Shown: positions 39,301 to 48,095 of the stretch, one piece after another | Layout of the letters: each line of letters starts with the position of its first letter | Position numbering within the stretch: position 1 is the stretch's first letter | Source of the DNA: Halomonas denitrificans | Lineage (GTDB): Bacteria; Pseudomonadota; Gammaproteobacteria; Pseudomonadales; Halomonadaceae | Direction: 5' to 3' | DNA length: 64,000 nt | Assembly (NCBI RefSeq): GCF_003056305.1 | Contig: NZ_PYVX01000001.1 | Span: forward strand, 558,001 to 622,000 | Position numbers and translations under genes: made by a program | The notes under the pieces: model-generated | Databases searched by the model: none | What the model saw: only the letters and a program-made list of their open reading frames with translations | Told to the model about the DNA's origin: nothing

Positions 39301-39389
39301 GACGACGCTCGACCCGGCCGCATATCACCCGCGAATCGTTCGTGGCGGCCACGTTTTGACCAATAACAATCCCTCACAGGAGCCACACC

Positions 39390-40838
39390 TTGCACGGTAC
39401 AACCGCTCACGATGCGTCCATTCGCCCCTCCTTCCTGGGGGCCGCCGTCTGCATCGGCTTTCTCTGCTTCATGATGTTCGCCCAGATCTTCCTGCTCGGA
39501 GAGGACTGGGTCACCCATATCTCGCTGATCTTCGCCATCGTGGTCACCGCCATCATCGCCATGCTGTCGGGCTTCAGCTGGCACGACATCCAGCGCGGCA
39601 TCCTCTACGGCTGCGAGATCGCGATGCTGCCGATGCTGATCCTGATGATGGTCGGGGTCCTGGTCGCCAGCTGGATCGCCTCGGGGACCATTCCCTCGCT
39701 GGTCTACTTCGGCCTGCAGCTGATCAACCCGACCTACTTCCTGTTCACCGCCGTGATCGTCTGCTCCATCGCCTCGCTGGTCACGGGCAGCTCCTGGACC
39801 ACCGCCGCGACCTTCGGCGTCGCCTTCATGGGCATCGGCAGCGGCCTCGACGTGCCCGCGGCCATGACCGCCGGCGCCGTGATCTCGGGGGCCATCTTCG
39901 GCGACAAGATCTCGCCGGTCTCCGACTCCACCAACCTGGCGGCCGGGGTCGCCGAGGCGGACCTCTTCGACCACATCCGCTCGATGCTCTACACCACCGG
40001 CCCCGCCCTGCTCATCTCCGCGGCGCTGTTCTTCGTCATCGGCCTGGGCTTCGACGGCAGCGGCGTCGATACCTCGCGCACCGACCGGCTGCTGGCCGGC
40101 ATCCGGGAGAACTACTCGGTCGGCCTGCTCGCCTTCGTGCCGCCGCTGGTGGTGCTCGTGCTCGCCTATCGCCGCGTCAGCGCGCTGTCCGTCATGGTGA
40201 TCGGCAGCCTGGTGGGCGCGGCCATGGCGGTCGCCCTGCAGGGCGTGGCGATCGGCGACATGATGAACTTCATGAACTACGGCTACGTGTCCCAGACCGG
40301 CATCGAGTCGGTGGACAGCCTGCTCAGCCGCGGCGGCCTGCAGGAGATGATGTGGACCATCTCGCTGGGCTTCATCGGCCTCAGCCTCGGCGGGCTGCTG
40401 GAGAAGACGCGCATGCTCGAGGTGCTGCTCGAGAAGATGGGCCGGATGGTCAGCCACTCGCGCGGCCTGATCGTGACCCACGTGGTCGCCTCGCTGGCCA
40501 CCAACCTGTTCTCCGCGAGCCAGTACATCGCCATCATCATCCCCGGGCGCATGCTGGTGCCGGCCTATCGCAAGCTCAGGATCCTGCCGTCGGTGTGCTC
40601 GCGCACCTGCGAGGACTCCGCCACCGTGACCTCGCCCCTGGTGCCCTGGGGCCTGGGCGGGGCCTACTACATGGGCGTGCTGGACGTGTCGGCCTGGGAC
40701 TACATGGGCTGGACCTTCCTGGCCCTGATCACCCCGGTCATCGCCGTGATCTACGCCCTGTTCAACGTCTTCATCTGGCGCGAGGGCGAGCGCAACGACG
40801 TCAACACCTATCGCGAGCCCGAGGTGCAGGCCGGCTGA
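39390..40838 (+). CDS. NhaC-family sodium/proton (or solute) antiporter
   Basis: 482 aa, about 11-12 helices. Typical NhaC sequences are ASLVTGSSWTTAATFGVAFMGIG, GAVISGAIFGDKISPVSDSTNLAAG and SRTCEDSATVTSPLVPWGLGGAYY. Translation seems to start at TTG 39390, 7 nt after an AGGAG ribosome site. The family includes Na+/H+ and malate-H+/Na+-lactate exchangers. Here it closes a catabolic operon in a presumed halophile, so coupling to substrate or product exchange is possible. A weak hairpin with TTTT (39341-39357) lies just upstream, so partial termination ahead of it is conceivable. Confidence 0.88.
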   Translation: MHGTTAHDASIRPSFLGAAVCIGFLCFMMFAQIFLLGEDWVTHISLIFAIVVTAIIAMLSGFSWHDIQRGILYGCEIAMLPMLILMMVGVLVASWIASGTIPSLVYFGLQLINPTYFLFTAVIVCSIASLVTGSSWTTAATFGVAFMGIGSGLDVPAAMTAGAVISGAIFGDKISPVSDSTNLAAGVAEADLFDHIRSMLYTTGPALLISAALFFVIGLGFDGSGVDTSRTDRLLAGIRENYSVGLLAFVPPLVVLVLAYRRVSALSVMVIGSLVGAAMAVALQGVAIGDMMNFMNYGYVSQTGIESVDSLLSRGGLQEMMWTISLGFIGLSLGGLLEKTRMLEVLLEKMGRMVSHSRGLIVTHVVASLATNLFSASQYIAIIIPGRMLVPAYRKLRILPSVCSRTCEDSATVTSPLVPWGLGGAYYMGVLDVSAWDYMGWTFLALITPVIAVIYALFNVFIWREGERNDVNTYREPEVQAG

Positions 40839-40867
40839 TCGAAGCCTTAACCCACGCGCCACGACAA

Positions 40868-40896
40868 GGGGGCGCCGTGTTCGACACGGCGCCCCC
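40868..40896. terminator. Strong terminator closing the catabolic/transport operon
   Basis: Perfect 12-13-bp inverted repeat with a 3-nt loop, directly after the NhaC-type gene, followed by CTTCTACCTT on the plus strand. It lies between convergent genes. Confidence 0.85.
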
Positions 40897-40970
40897 TTCT
40901 ACCTTCCATGGCCACTGCTGCGGTGACGAGCCGCGCTCCTCACTGCCGACGGAGAACGCGGCAGCGGCGC

Positions 40971-41711
40971 CTAGCCCGCCGAGAGCGCCTGGCGCTCGAG
41001 TTCCTGCCGCATGCCGTCGTCCAGCCCCAGGGCGTGGCCCAGCTGATCGAGCCAGGCGCGCTCCATGGGGTTCTGGTCGTCGATCACCGCCACGCTGACC
41101 AGGTACATCTCCCGTGCCGCCTGGGGCGAATCGGCCTGGCGGGCCAGCGCCTCGGCATCCAGCGGCGCCGAGAGCTGCCGCTCCACCCAGTCGTGGAGTT
41201 CGGCGTCGGCCCCCATGGCGTCGATCTGCTCGGTCAGCAGGGCGCGCTCACGATCGTCGATGTGGCCGTCGGCCCGCGCCGCCATGATCACGGCCTGCAG
41301 GAGCTCCAGGCTACGCTGCTCCCGGGAGGCCCCCTCGAGGCGCTCCATGGGGCGCCCCTCCTTGGCCTCGCCGCCACTCTCTGCACCGCTATCGCCGCGC
41401 GAATTCTGCCAGGCCCTCCAGGCCAGCACGCCGACGCCGGCGATGGCGCCGTATTTCAGCGCCTTGCCGCCCATCTTGCGACCGCGCTTCGAGCCGATCA
41501 GCATCCCGAGGGCCCCGCCGCCGAGCAGGCTCTTCATGTCGACGCCGCCTCCCGAGGAGTCGCCACCGCCACGTCGCGCCCCTCCACCGGCGCTGCCGCC
41601 GAGGGAAGAGGTCACGCGATTCACCATGTCCTGGACGTCCAGGCCGCCCGTGCCCTTCTGGCCGCTGGCGGCCTGTTTCATGACCTGTTCGAGAATGCTC
41701 TTGGCGTTCAT
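40971..41711 (-). CDS. DUF533 / YebE-family inner-membrane protein
   Basis: 246 aa. N-terminal amphipathic segment (MNAKSILEQVMKQAASG), Gly/Ser-rich linker, a glycine-zipper hydrophobic stretch (SLLGGGALGMLIGS, then YGAIAGVGVLAW, about 85-110) and a TerB-like helical domain in the C-terminal half (LLQAVIMAARADGHIDDRERALLTEQIDAMG). Matches YebE-type DUF533 proteins, whose function is unknown though some are envelope-stress regulated. It is the last chromosomal gene before the integrated element. Confidence 0.85.
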   Translation of the reverse strand: MNAKSILEQVMKQAASGQKGTGGLDVQDMVNRVTSSLGGSAGGGARRGGGDSSGGGVDMKSLLGGGALGMLIGSKRGRKMGGKALKYGAIAGVGVLAWRAWQNSRGDSGAESGGEAKEGRPMERLEGASREQRSLELLQAVIMAARADGHIDDRERALLTEQIDAMGADAELHDWVERQLSAPLDAEALARQADSPQAAREMYLVSVAVIDDQNPMERAWLDQLGHALGLDDGMRQELERQALSAG

Positions 41712-41958
41712 GTCGCGCTCCTTGTGAAATCGGCAAGGGCTTCGATAGGCAGAGACGCAATAGGTTTCGCGGCCGGCTCTTCTGCCAGGGCATCAGGCGG
41801 GGCATCGCGCGGCGACGGCGGCCAGGCGACCACATGCCGGGAGCGGCGAATGGCGTCGAGGACGCGAGCGAGCACGGGAAACGGGAGAAGAGACAGCGGG
41901 AGCCAGATCGCCTGGGGAAGGCGCGGGCCAAGCGGGGCGCGGATGAGCCACCACGGCG

Positions 41959-41987
41959 GCCACAAAGAGAGGCGGCCCCGAAAGCCA
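41959..41987. repeat. attL: Left attachment site (29-bp direct repeat of the ffs 3' end)
   Basis: These 29 bp are identical to 48067-48095, which contain the 3' end and termination region of the 4.5S RNA gene. This copy is detached from any ffs gene and marks the far end of the integrated element. Base composition shifts sharply to AT-rich immediately to the right. Confidence 0.85.
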
Positions 41988-42527
41988 ATGTACTGCACAG
42001 AAAATTCCATACATTACATGCTCAGGAATCGCCTAGCCCGTTCAACAAATTGAATTCAAAGAAGTTTTTCCCACTGGTCATTGGCGAGATAAAAAACACT
42101 CAAAACACAAAATAGCAAAATTGAGCCATTTTGTACTACCAAGATGGACCTACACCATGCCTTTCGCAAAGCGGCCCAGGGAATCTGAAAGCTACGACCT
42201 AAGCCACGAATCCAGACTGACTCAGAAATTTCAAGCACCCCCCATTGACACAAATACGGGTCTGGACGAGCAGACAGACAGATTTTGAGCTTTTGGCATA
42301 GTTCACACGGAAGGCAACAGCATAGTGCCAGACTATGGAAACACTACCTTACTATAGTTTTTATGGTTTTGAGATTCGCTCCATTAGAGCTGGCCAGACA
42401 CACACAACGAATAGTCACAGCATCAGTCCCTCAAGGCACGCCACACGGTTGAGAAGCCACAATTTGGCTCGTCATGGCATCACCCCGTAGACGTTAAGTA
42501 GACTTATCAAACTGTGCGCGTATTCGT
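41988..42527. other. AT-rich non-coding end of the element
   Basis: No convincing gene. It holds an inverted repeat at 42321-42337 (CATAGT-GCCAG-ACTATG) and AT-rich tracts. Such end regions usually contain integrase arm-type sites; I could not identify any with confidence. Confidence 0.4.
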
Positions 42528-43523
42528 TCACTTAAACAACAACTCGACAACTGGTGTTACGTCCTCCATTTTTTCATCTGAAGAAGAGAAAACCGCATAA
42601 CTGCTAGACATCAAAACCACTACCAGAATAGAAAAGTAACAAACATTCGATAAATAACCGTGAATTTTACAAGCGCCCTCCAAACTTCCAAAAACAGGAT
42701 TTATCTCTTGTTTAATAATACGATCGATTTCATGAATGGCCTCATTCTTTTTAACATCATTGTCTTCTGAAAATAAATTCTGCATTGGAAACCCACCAGA
42801 TCCTCCATTACCTTTCGTATCCTCGAAACACTGGTAATAGACATCTTTAATCCTACCCAATGAATCTCGTATTCCTTTCATTGGCGACTCAAGATCTTCA
42901 TACTTTAATGCTGTTGCCTCAACGTAACTATCCAAGGCTTCAATTTTCCTAATCAGATCCACGTGCAAGGACCTTACTTCCTGCCTCAAACTGTATAACT
43001 CTCTAGCCACTTTCTGATAATCTCGCCAAAGCTCTTCTAGCCTAGGAACATCAGTATTTTCCACATCAAAATTCTCATGGGCACTAACCGCAGAGAAAAA
43101 ACCTGCGTTCAAGTCCCTAATACAGATAGATCCTTTACCATTTTTCACCACATAACGCCTATCCCCAAGCATCTTTTCAAGATTTGACAAATGCACTAAA
43201 TGGGAATTTCCAGTGATTGTTGAAAATAGAAAGCCAACATCTTCATCCACTTGCTCGTGCAACATTTCCTCAATCTTATTACACCTTCTAACCATCTCTT
43301 CTCGTGTCGCACTATTCTTGTTAGTCTCATTCACCAAATAGCTAAAGACTAAGACCACCAACCCCCCTGTTAAGGCTATAAAAGCTCCCACTTCAACTTC
43401 AACCAGAAAACTAAAAAGCCATCCAACAAGGACAGACAGAACAATAACCACAACACCCAATATACATGAAAACAACATTGACTTATTGTTTGCCCACATT
43501 AAGAATCTTGCTAGCTTGTACAC
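42528..43523 (-). CDS. Membrane protein of unknown function (element cargo)
   Basis: 331 aa, strongly AT-rich codon usage compared with the chromosome. Two adjacent N-terminal helices (about 17-40 and 45-65), a long soluble, mostly helical middle part (about 70-290) with heptad-like stretches (LEELWRDYQKVARELYSLRQEV) and one C-terminal helix (about 297-318) followed by an acidic tail. This topology places about 220 residues in the cytoplasm between membrane anchors. I do not recognise a family. It is the cargo gene farthest from the integrase, the position where accessory functions such as defence or fitness genes often sit, but nothing in the sequence proves one. Confidence 0.75.
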   Translation of the reverse strand: MYKLARFLMWANNKSMLFSCILGVVVIVLSVLVGWLFSFLVEVEVGAFIALTGGLVVLVFSYLVNETNKNSATREEMVRRCNKIEEMLHEQVDEDVGFLFSTITGNSHLVHLSNLEKMLGDRRYVVKNGKGSICIRDLNAGFFSAVSAHENFDVENTDVPRLEELWRDYQKVARELYSLRQEVRSLHVDLIRKIEALDSYVEATALKYEDLESPMKGIRDSLGRIKDVYYQCFEDTKGNGGSGGFPMQNLFSEDNDVKKNEAIHEIDRIIKQEINPVFGSLEGACKIHGYLSNVCYFSILVVVLMSSSYAVFSSSDEKMEDVTPVVELLFK

Positions 43524-44012
43524 TCGCCCCTCCGCAAACCCTAACTACATGATTAAATCATTGTTCAGAATGGTTAGTTCTCATTTTATCTAACCTAACC
43601 CCAGTTGCCGCTGCTTTGCTGGCTAGTCGGCATCCATCCCTGTCTACATTGACCTTCTTCCTCGCACCCTCCATCTCCAGGATGGTCTGCCCTTCGTAGT
43701 CGTCCAGACAGGCAGGAAGCGGATGGAATGATCTAGCAGGCATATCATTCTAGACCTAACATTAGACGAATCTTGACCATACCACCACCGCCGGGATTTG
43801 CAATGCGTTCAGCAAAGTGCCTGCCGACACGGGACAAAGAAGGGAGCTGACGGGGTTTGGCAGGATGGCAGCATAGTTGGACTCAAACCAACGACAAATG
43901 AGCCATGAGCCAACAGGCATCAGTTACCCCCGAAACTACCCACCACCGCTAGAGCCGGATCATTCAAACATCAAGGCGATTACACGCAACCGGGCCAGAT
44001 TAGACCAGCACT
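43524..44012. other. Gene-poor stretch within the element
   Basis: A 61-codon frame (43558-43743, minus) has no ribosome site and is doubtful. The rest shows no coding signal. A short hairpin (GTTGG...CCAAC near 43880-43900) is the only structure seen. Confidence 0.35.
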
Positions 44013-45509
44013 TCAAACAGTATCTTGTACGCTTTCTTCTTTCTTCATCTCGTTGATATACTTACGGACAGTCGGCTGGGAGATTCCATATTGTTCTCCA
44101 ATCGCCTTCTTTTTCATTCCCGACTTATAGTCCTGGCACACCACACTGATCAACTCATCCTTGGTCCTATCGCCATTACCAACCTTCGATTTCTTCTCAG
44201 GAGGGTCAATCATGATACTGTTATCGAACTCTACTTCACAGCAAAGAGCTTCTTGGATCTCTTGAGCAATTGCCATAGTTGGAAGCACCGTCACAGTTTC
44301 AAACTGTTGAGCATCACCATCTCGCATCCCGGTACGTAGAATGTGCTGTGCCATCGGATCAATGAGACGTTCAAATTTTATCGCTTCCATGCCGACTTCT
44401 GCGGGCAACCCCATAATATCGAACATCTCATACAGAATTCGACCTTCCACAGGTTCAGGGTTTCCATGAATCATGTTCACAGTACGACTATAGCTTCGAT
44501 AAGTATTTAGGCCACGAACATCAAACTCGGTGATAGTCACGTTCTTATGATTGGCTTCAATGTTCCGCTTGAAACGTTTCTCTTTGACCATCCAACCATG
44601 GCACTGGAACAACAGCCGTTCACCTTTGTGGTACTCGAATGCCTTTTCCGCCAGAACCCAGCCCAAACACGTCTCATCAAACTGACCGGCATCAGAACCA
44701 TCTACACAAGTCTTCATCAACAATGTACTGAAGCTATTACCGTTCACCAGAGGCACAAGAGTCAACGGAAGCTTGTAGCCCTTGAACATTGGCGTAAGCG
44801 GAGACATTTCAGGTTTGAAGCCATGCCAGCAAAGATGCTGATACAACAGAGTGTTCCACACTGCATTGCCCATCACATGGAACTCATTGGCATTCTCCAC
44901 GACAGGCCTCCAATCGTTATAGTCTGCTGACTTGATGATGTAACCCTTATCTCGCTTCTCCAAAGACACACCAGCCTTTCTAGACGTCAGACCACCCAAC
45001 ATCACTTCTACGCTTTTCAGATCACTGCCGAGGTGGTCACGGTATAGTTCATCCATCTGGTGATCCCCTACACCTTCGGCGATTGAACATGTGCCATCAT
45101 CGTGAACTTGAACTAGACCATCGAACAGTCGGTGAAAGGTAGAAAACGGCACTGTCTTTGAACGCTTACAGTTGTCTATGGTCGGCACCTCATCCACTAC
45201 AACCTTCCAACCCTTGAGTTGCCTAGGATTGACATTCAACAGACTTGCATGGGTAGTGACTATATAACCATCAATCTTGTTCAGAGCATCGCTTAGGCGA
45301 TCAACGGTAGAACTCTGATGTCCTTGTCTGCTATGAATCACTTCTGGATCGATACCGACTTGATGCATCCGAATAGCCACTTCATCAGCAAGGTCGATCT
45401 TGGGTACTGCTAAGAGTACGTTGTTGGTAGCCTTAGCGTATTCAATGAAGGAATGGGTCTTTCCAGCGCCCATAGGTGCTGATACAACGTAAAAGGTCTT
45501 GTTCTTCAT
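44013..45509 (-). CDS. SF2 helicase-like P-loop ATPase with C-terminal helix-turn-helix
   Basis: 498 aa, ribosome site AAGGAG. Walker A VVSAPMGAGKTHSFIEYA (residues about 8-25), motif Ia NVLLAVPKIDLADEV, motif Ic VTTHASLL and a DEAD-like Walker B KVVVDEVPTIDN (about 108-118) are clear. The second helicase lobe is poorly conserved and I could not find a confident motif VI. The last 45 residues (ELISVVCQDYKSGMKKKAIGEQYGISQPTVRKYINE) form a resolvase/Hin-type helix-turn-helix. The APMG-GKT Walker A resembles that of origin-binding replication helicases (herpes UL9-like family), so a replication initiator for the element is one idea; this is inference. Confidence 0.75.
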   Translation of the reverse strand: MKNKTFYVVSAPMGAGKTHSFIEYAKATNNVLLAVPKIDLADEVAIRMHQVGIDPEVIHSRQGHQSSTVDRLSDALNKIDGYIVTTHASLLNVNPRQLKGWKVVVDEVPTIDNCKRSKTVPFSTFHRLFDGLVQVHDDGTCSIAEGVGDHQMDELYRDHLGSDLKSVEVMLGGLTSRKAGVSLEKRDKGYIIKSADYNDWRPVVENANEFHVMGNAVWNTLLYQHLCWHGFKPEMSPLTPMFKGYKLPLTLVPLVNGNSFSTLLMKTCVDGSDAGQFDETCLGWVLAEKAFEYHKGERLLFQCHGWMVKEKRFKRNIEANHKNVTITEFDVRGLNTYRSYSRTVNMIHGNPEPVEGRILYEMFDIMGLPAEVGMEAIKFERLIDPMAQHILRTGMRDGDAQQFETVTVLPTMAIAQEIQEALCCEVEFDNSIMIDPPEKKSKVGNGDRTKDELISVVCQDYKSGMKKKAIGEQYGISQPTVRKYINEMKKEESVQDTV

Positions 45510-45835
45510 GTGTTCTCCTTTCTCTTTATGTTCCCAACTGGGATATCAGGTGGACGTACAGCAGCACCCCACCAACGTTTTCTTAGTTCACAGGTAAAAT
45601 CTCGGTTTCTACTTGGTGCTCGCCCTCCTTCTCTTCCTTCAAAAAGTGAAAAAACCCCTTAGAAAAAACAAGGATCAAATCTTTCACTTCCATGATTGAG
45701 TATTCGGGTACCGTGAAGCCGGGTATCGTTTACTCTTTCGAGGTTCATTGAGCGAGTTACGACCGACTCACACACTCTTTAATGCGGTGTCTATCGACAA
45801 CAACACTCAAGACCTTCCGAGTAGAGAGGAACCAA
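45510..45835. other. Region upstream of the helicase-like gene
   Basis: No gene. Contains A-rich runs (45640-45670) and two short CGGGTA direct repeats (near 45707 and 45720). If the helicase-like protein is an initiator, this upstream stretch would be a reasonable place for its origin, but no clear iteron array is visible. Confidence 0.3.
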
Positions 45836-46039
45836 ATGAGTGACGATCAAACAACCAACCCATCACTCATGCAACCACCTTCCGGGTTAACTTCCAGAGT
45901 CCCTTCACTCAAGCGACAGCATGGAAATTGTGCGAAGATGCTTCAATCAGACGCAAAAAACCCCAGACCACCTCAAATAGAGGTTCTGGTGACCCTGTTG
46001 TACGCAGCCTTTACCGCAACGTACGGGCTTGTCTTGTGA
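45836..46039 (+). CDS. Possible small protein in the element
   Basis: 67 codons from an ATG preceded by GAGAGGA at good spacing. The product (MSDDQTTNPSLMQPPSGL...) ends in a hydrophobic stretch (VLVTLLYAAFTATYGLVL). A minus-strand terminator lies inside the frame, which argues against a well-used gene. No family recognised. Divergent from the helicase-like gene. Confidence 0.3.
   Translation: MSDDQTTNPSLMQPPSGLTSRVPSLKRQHGNCAKMLQSDAKNPRPPQIEVLVTLLYAAFTATYGLVL
45955..45989 (-). terminator. Rho-independent terminator between integrase and helicase-like genes
   Basis: On the minus strand: stem CCAGA/TCTGG plus ACCTC/GAGGT with a 2-nt bulge and TATTT loop (45963-45989), followed by GG and six Ts (45955-45960). 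It would stop readthrough from the integrase gene into the helicase-like gene. Confidence 0.75.
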
Positions 46040-46295
46040 AGGTGGTGTATAGCTATCTGGTAATGTGGGGCTGTGTATTTGCCTCACAAGAGCTATTAGA
46101 CCACAGTGGGGAAGCCTAAGTCAAATTTGTTACATTGCGTAACTGAGCCTACCTTTTCACACACCCACAGAGCCCAGCGGAATCTAGATTTCTCAAGCTA
46201 GCAGGCTGATACTGGTTCACATGGTGACCGCGCCACAGGAGCGTGTGCAGGGTGATCCTGCTACCCTTCATGCACCACTCGGTGGAGTGACCACG

Positions 46296-46505
46296 ATGAC
46301 GAGACTGTGGTTGTGTGTGCTGGTAGCCGCTTCCATGGCAGGAAACGCTAGTGAAGTGACCTTTCAGACTTCGGACTCCCCCTACGGCTTCGCTCTCGAT
46401 TACTGTGAGGACAAGGGAGGTCTCGCTAGGTTCACCTTCAGTGATGGCGTGTACACCTTCTCATGTGCGAATGACTTGTCCAAGCTGGTACGGATCAGCC
46501 GATAG
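46296..46505 (+). CDS. Small secreted protein with two cysteines (element cargo)
   Basis: 69 aa from an ATG with ribosome site GGAG 8 nt upstream. Residues 1-18 (MTRLWLCVLVAASMAGNA) look like a signal peptide. The mature part of about 50 residues (EVTFQTSDSPYGFALDYCEDKGGLARFTFSDGVYTFSCAND) is beta-rich with two Cys that could form one disulfide in the periplasm. I do not recognise a family. It is on the strand opposite to the other element genes. Confidence 0.55.
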   Translation: MTRLWLCVLVAASMAGNASEVTFQTSDSPYGFALDYCEDKGGLARFTFSDGVYTFSCANDLSKLVRISR

Positions 46506-46686
46506 AGAGTATTCACTGTCCCAAGGAAAGCCCCTGTGAGTCCGCCTCAGTTCTCCATGGGGTAGCATGGTTCATGATCGAATCGTCTCTCACAGAGGCA
46601 TGCAAGGCGAGATATCAAGAAGTCGTCGTTTGTGCCATGTCTTCAACACTTCAACAGCATTTTCCGACAGCCAGAAGGTCTGGGAC

Positions 46687-48000
46687 TCAAGGCTTGATCA
46701 TCTCAATATACGGCTGTAGTACCTCTGGACGATATTCTTTCCCGTACCGGGTGCTAGTTATGCCGCCTGTCGAGTGACCAAGAATGCCCCCAATATGGGG
46801 CTCAGCCACTCCAAGCTGTTTCAAATTATCGGCTACCGTGTGGCGGAAGCTATGGAAGTCTTTCCGCTCTCCATCATCTATGTTCAGTTCTAGTTGCTTC
46901 CTGAGTCTACCAAACCACTTACTAGGTGTGGCGGAATATCCATGTTTGAGGTGTGCGACCAACTCAGGGAACAGCATCTCTTTCCCCTGTGCCTTTGCTG
47001 ACTCGATATAGTCCATCAATCCCAACTCGATAAGACGAGAATGAATCGGCAACAATCGTTCAGACTCAGGGGTTTTCAGCCTTTGTCCTTGTTTAGTGTC
47101 CTGAATATGGACACACAAAATCCCGTTGACTGTCTTGAAGTCTGACAGGTACAGCTGGCACAACTCACCAAGTCTGGCGCCAGTGTAGAAACCTAGGTAA
47201 GGGAGCCAGCGCCTGTAGGCTTTCTTCTCCGAGTCCACGCTATTGAAAATCTTTTGAAGGTCAACAGAGGTAAACACAGAACGAAAACTGTTCGCCTTCT
47301 GGCGTTGTTTCATCTTCATTTTAGCGAATGGATTTCGGGTCATGTGCTCTTCCCTGATTGCATGCTCAAACAGGGTCGATAGATTCTTGACGTAGTTATT
47401 GTACGTCGTAATGGAGATGGTCTTCCCTGATTGAGCTATGACTTGTTCTAGCGTTTTTCCCTTGAGTAACCGGGTCACCATGGGCGGGAGCTTCAAGGCT
47501 GTGTCCCTGAAGGTTTTAGCATGGGTCATCGAGACTTCTGAAACAGGGATATCGCCAATGATGCGGATCAGCAGGTTGGCAACAGCCGCTTTGTCATCAA
47601 GGGTCTTTTCGGAGACCCCTTCGACTCTCTGGCTATGACTGTAGCTCTCCAACAGGCTGGAGATGGTGGGGCAATCACTGACAGACAGTCCCCCGGTCGC
47701 AGGGAGGTGCAGTCTCGCGGCTACAGGTTGGTTTGCAGGAACGTCATGGCTCAAGGGCGCGTCGAGGGTCAGGGTGGTGAGGTCGGGTCTTCTGCCCAGT
47801 CTTGCTGCATCTATATGCCTGTGAGCGTTCACCACAAGGGGACCAGCCCTCAGGATCGCTTCACGCTTGCTACGGGTGCGTAGGGATCGACGTATCTCTC
47901 GCTTCCCAAGCATAGGCCGCAGAGGTACAGGGATGACGATGCGGAAATGGTAGACACCCTGAGGGGTGCGGATCACGTAAGGAGGGAGGCTGCTAGGCAT
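46687..48000 (-). CDS. Tyrosine-type site-specific integrase
   Basis: 437 aa. N-terminal part (YVIRTPQGVYHFRIVIPVPLRPMLGKREIRRSLRT) resembles the DUF6538-type arm-binding region, followed by a SAM-like core-binding domain (about 110-235) and the catalytic domain. The catalytic Arg is in GFYTGARLGELCQL, HxxR in DFHSFRHTVADNL, and the third His and the Tyr in ILGHSTGGITSTRYGK. The set is complete, so it should be active. Its start codon is 67 bp from the ffs-proximal repeat. GC content is intermediate between chromosome and element interior. Confidence 0.93.
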   Translation of the reverse strand: MPSSLPPYVIRTPQGVYHFRIVIPVPLRPMLGKREIRRSLRTRSKREAILRAGPLVVNAHRHIDAARLGRRPDLTTLTLDAPLSHDVPANQPVAARLHLPATGGLSVSDCPTISSLLESYSHSQRVEGVSEKTLDDKAAVANLLIRIIGDIPVSEVSMTHAKTFRDTALKLPPMVTRLLKGKTLEQVIAQSGKTISITTYNNYVKNLSTLFEHAIREEHMTRNPFAKMKMKQRQKANSFRSVFTSVDLQKIFNSVDSEKKAYRRWLPYLGFYTGARLGELCQLYLSDFKTVNGILCVHIQDTKQGQRLKTPESERLLPIHSRLIELGLMDYIESAKAQGKEMLFPELVAHLKHGYSATPSKWFGRLRKQLELNIDDGERKDFHSFRHTVADNLKQLGVAEPHIGGILGHSTGGITSTRYGKEYRPEVLQPYIEMIKP

Positions 48001-48066
48001 TTTGTGTCACCGGATTGTGTTTTTGACAGATCCAGTGGAGAAAAAGCCTTTAAAATCAATTGCATA

Positions 48067-48095
48067 GCCACAAAGAGAGGCGGCCCCGAAAGCCA
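48067..48095. repeat. attR: Right attachment site (29-bp direct repeat, overlaps ffs 3' end)
   Basis: Identical to 41959-41987. It includes the last 9 bases of the 4.5S RNA terminal helix, 8 further RNA-coding bases and the T-rich trailer (TCTCTTTG on the minus strand). Insertion therefore leaves ffs with an intact 3' end and terminator. Confidence 0.88.

Larger units (their letters stand above)
41988..48066. mobile_element. Integrative element inserted at the 3' end of ffs (about 6.1 kb)
   Basis: Bounded by 29-bp direct repeats, with a tyrosine integrase gene starting 67 bp from the ffs-proximal repeat and reading inward. Most of the interior is clearly AT-richer than the flanks. Contents, from the integrase end: integrase (minus), small secreted protein (plus), a minus-strand terminator, helicase-like ATPase with helix-turn-helix (minus) and membrane protein (minus). 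No conjugation, capsid or transposase genes are seen, so it is a small non-self-transmissible island, perhaps a satellite or a degraded remnant. Confidence 0.85.

Noticed and set aside
43558..43743. 61-codon minus-strand frame in the element
   Set aside because: No ribosome site, no family resemblance and not enough length to support a gene.
42528..45509. Recognised phage-defence system in the element
   Set aside because: No known defence domains (restriction enzyme, TIR, Argonaute, reverse transcriptase, Cas) were seen, so I report the genes as unknown cargo only.
46574..46777. 67-codon plus-strand frame overlapping the integrase 3' end
   Set aside because: It overlaps the integrase coding region by 90 bp, has no ribosome site and no recognisable features.
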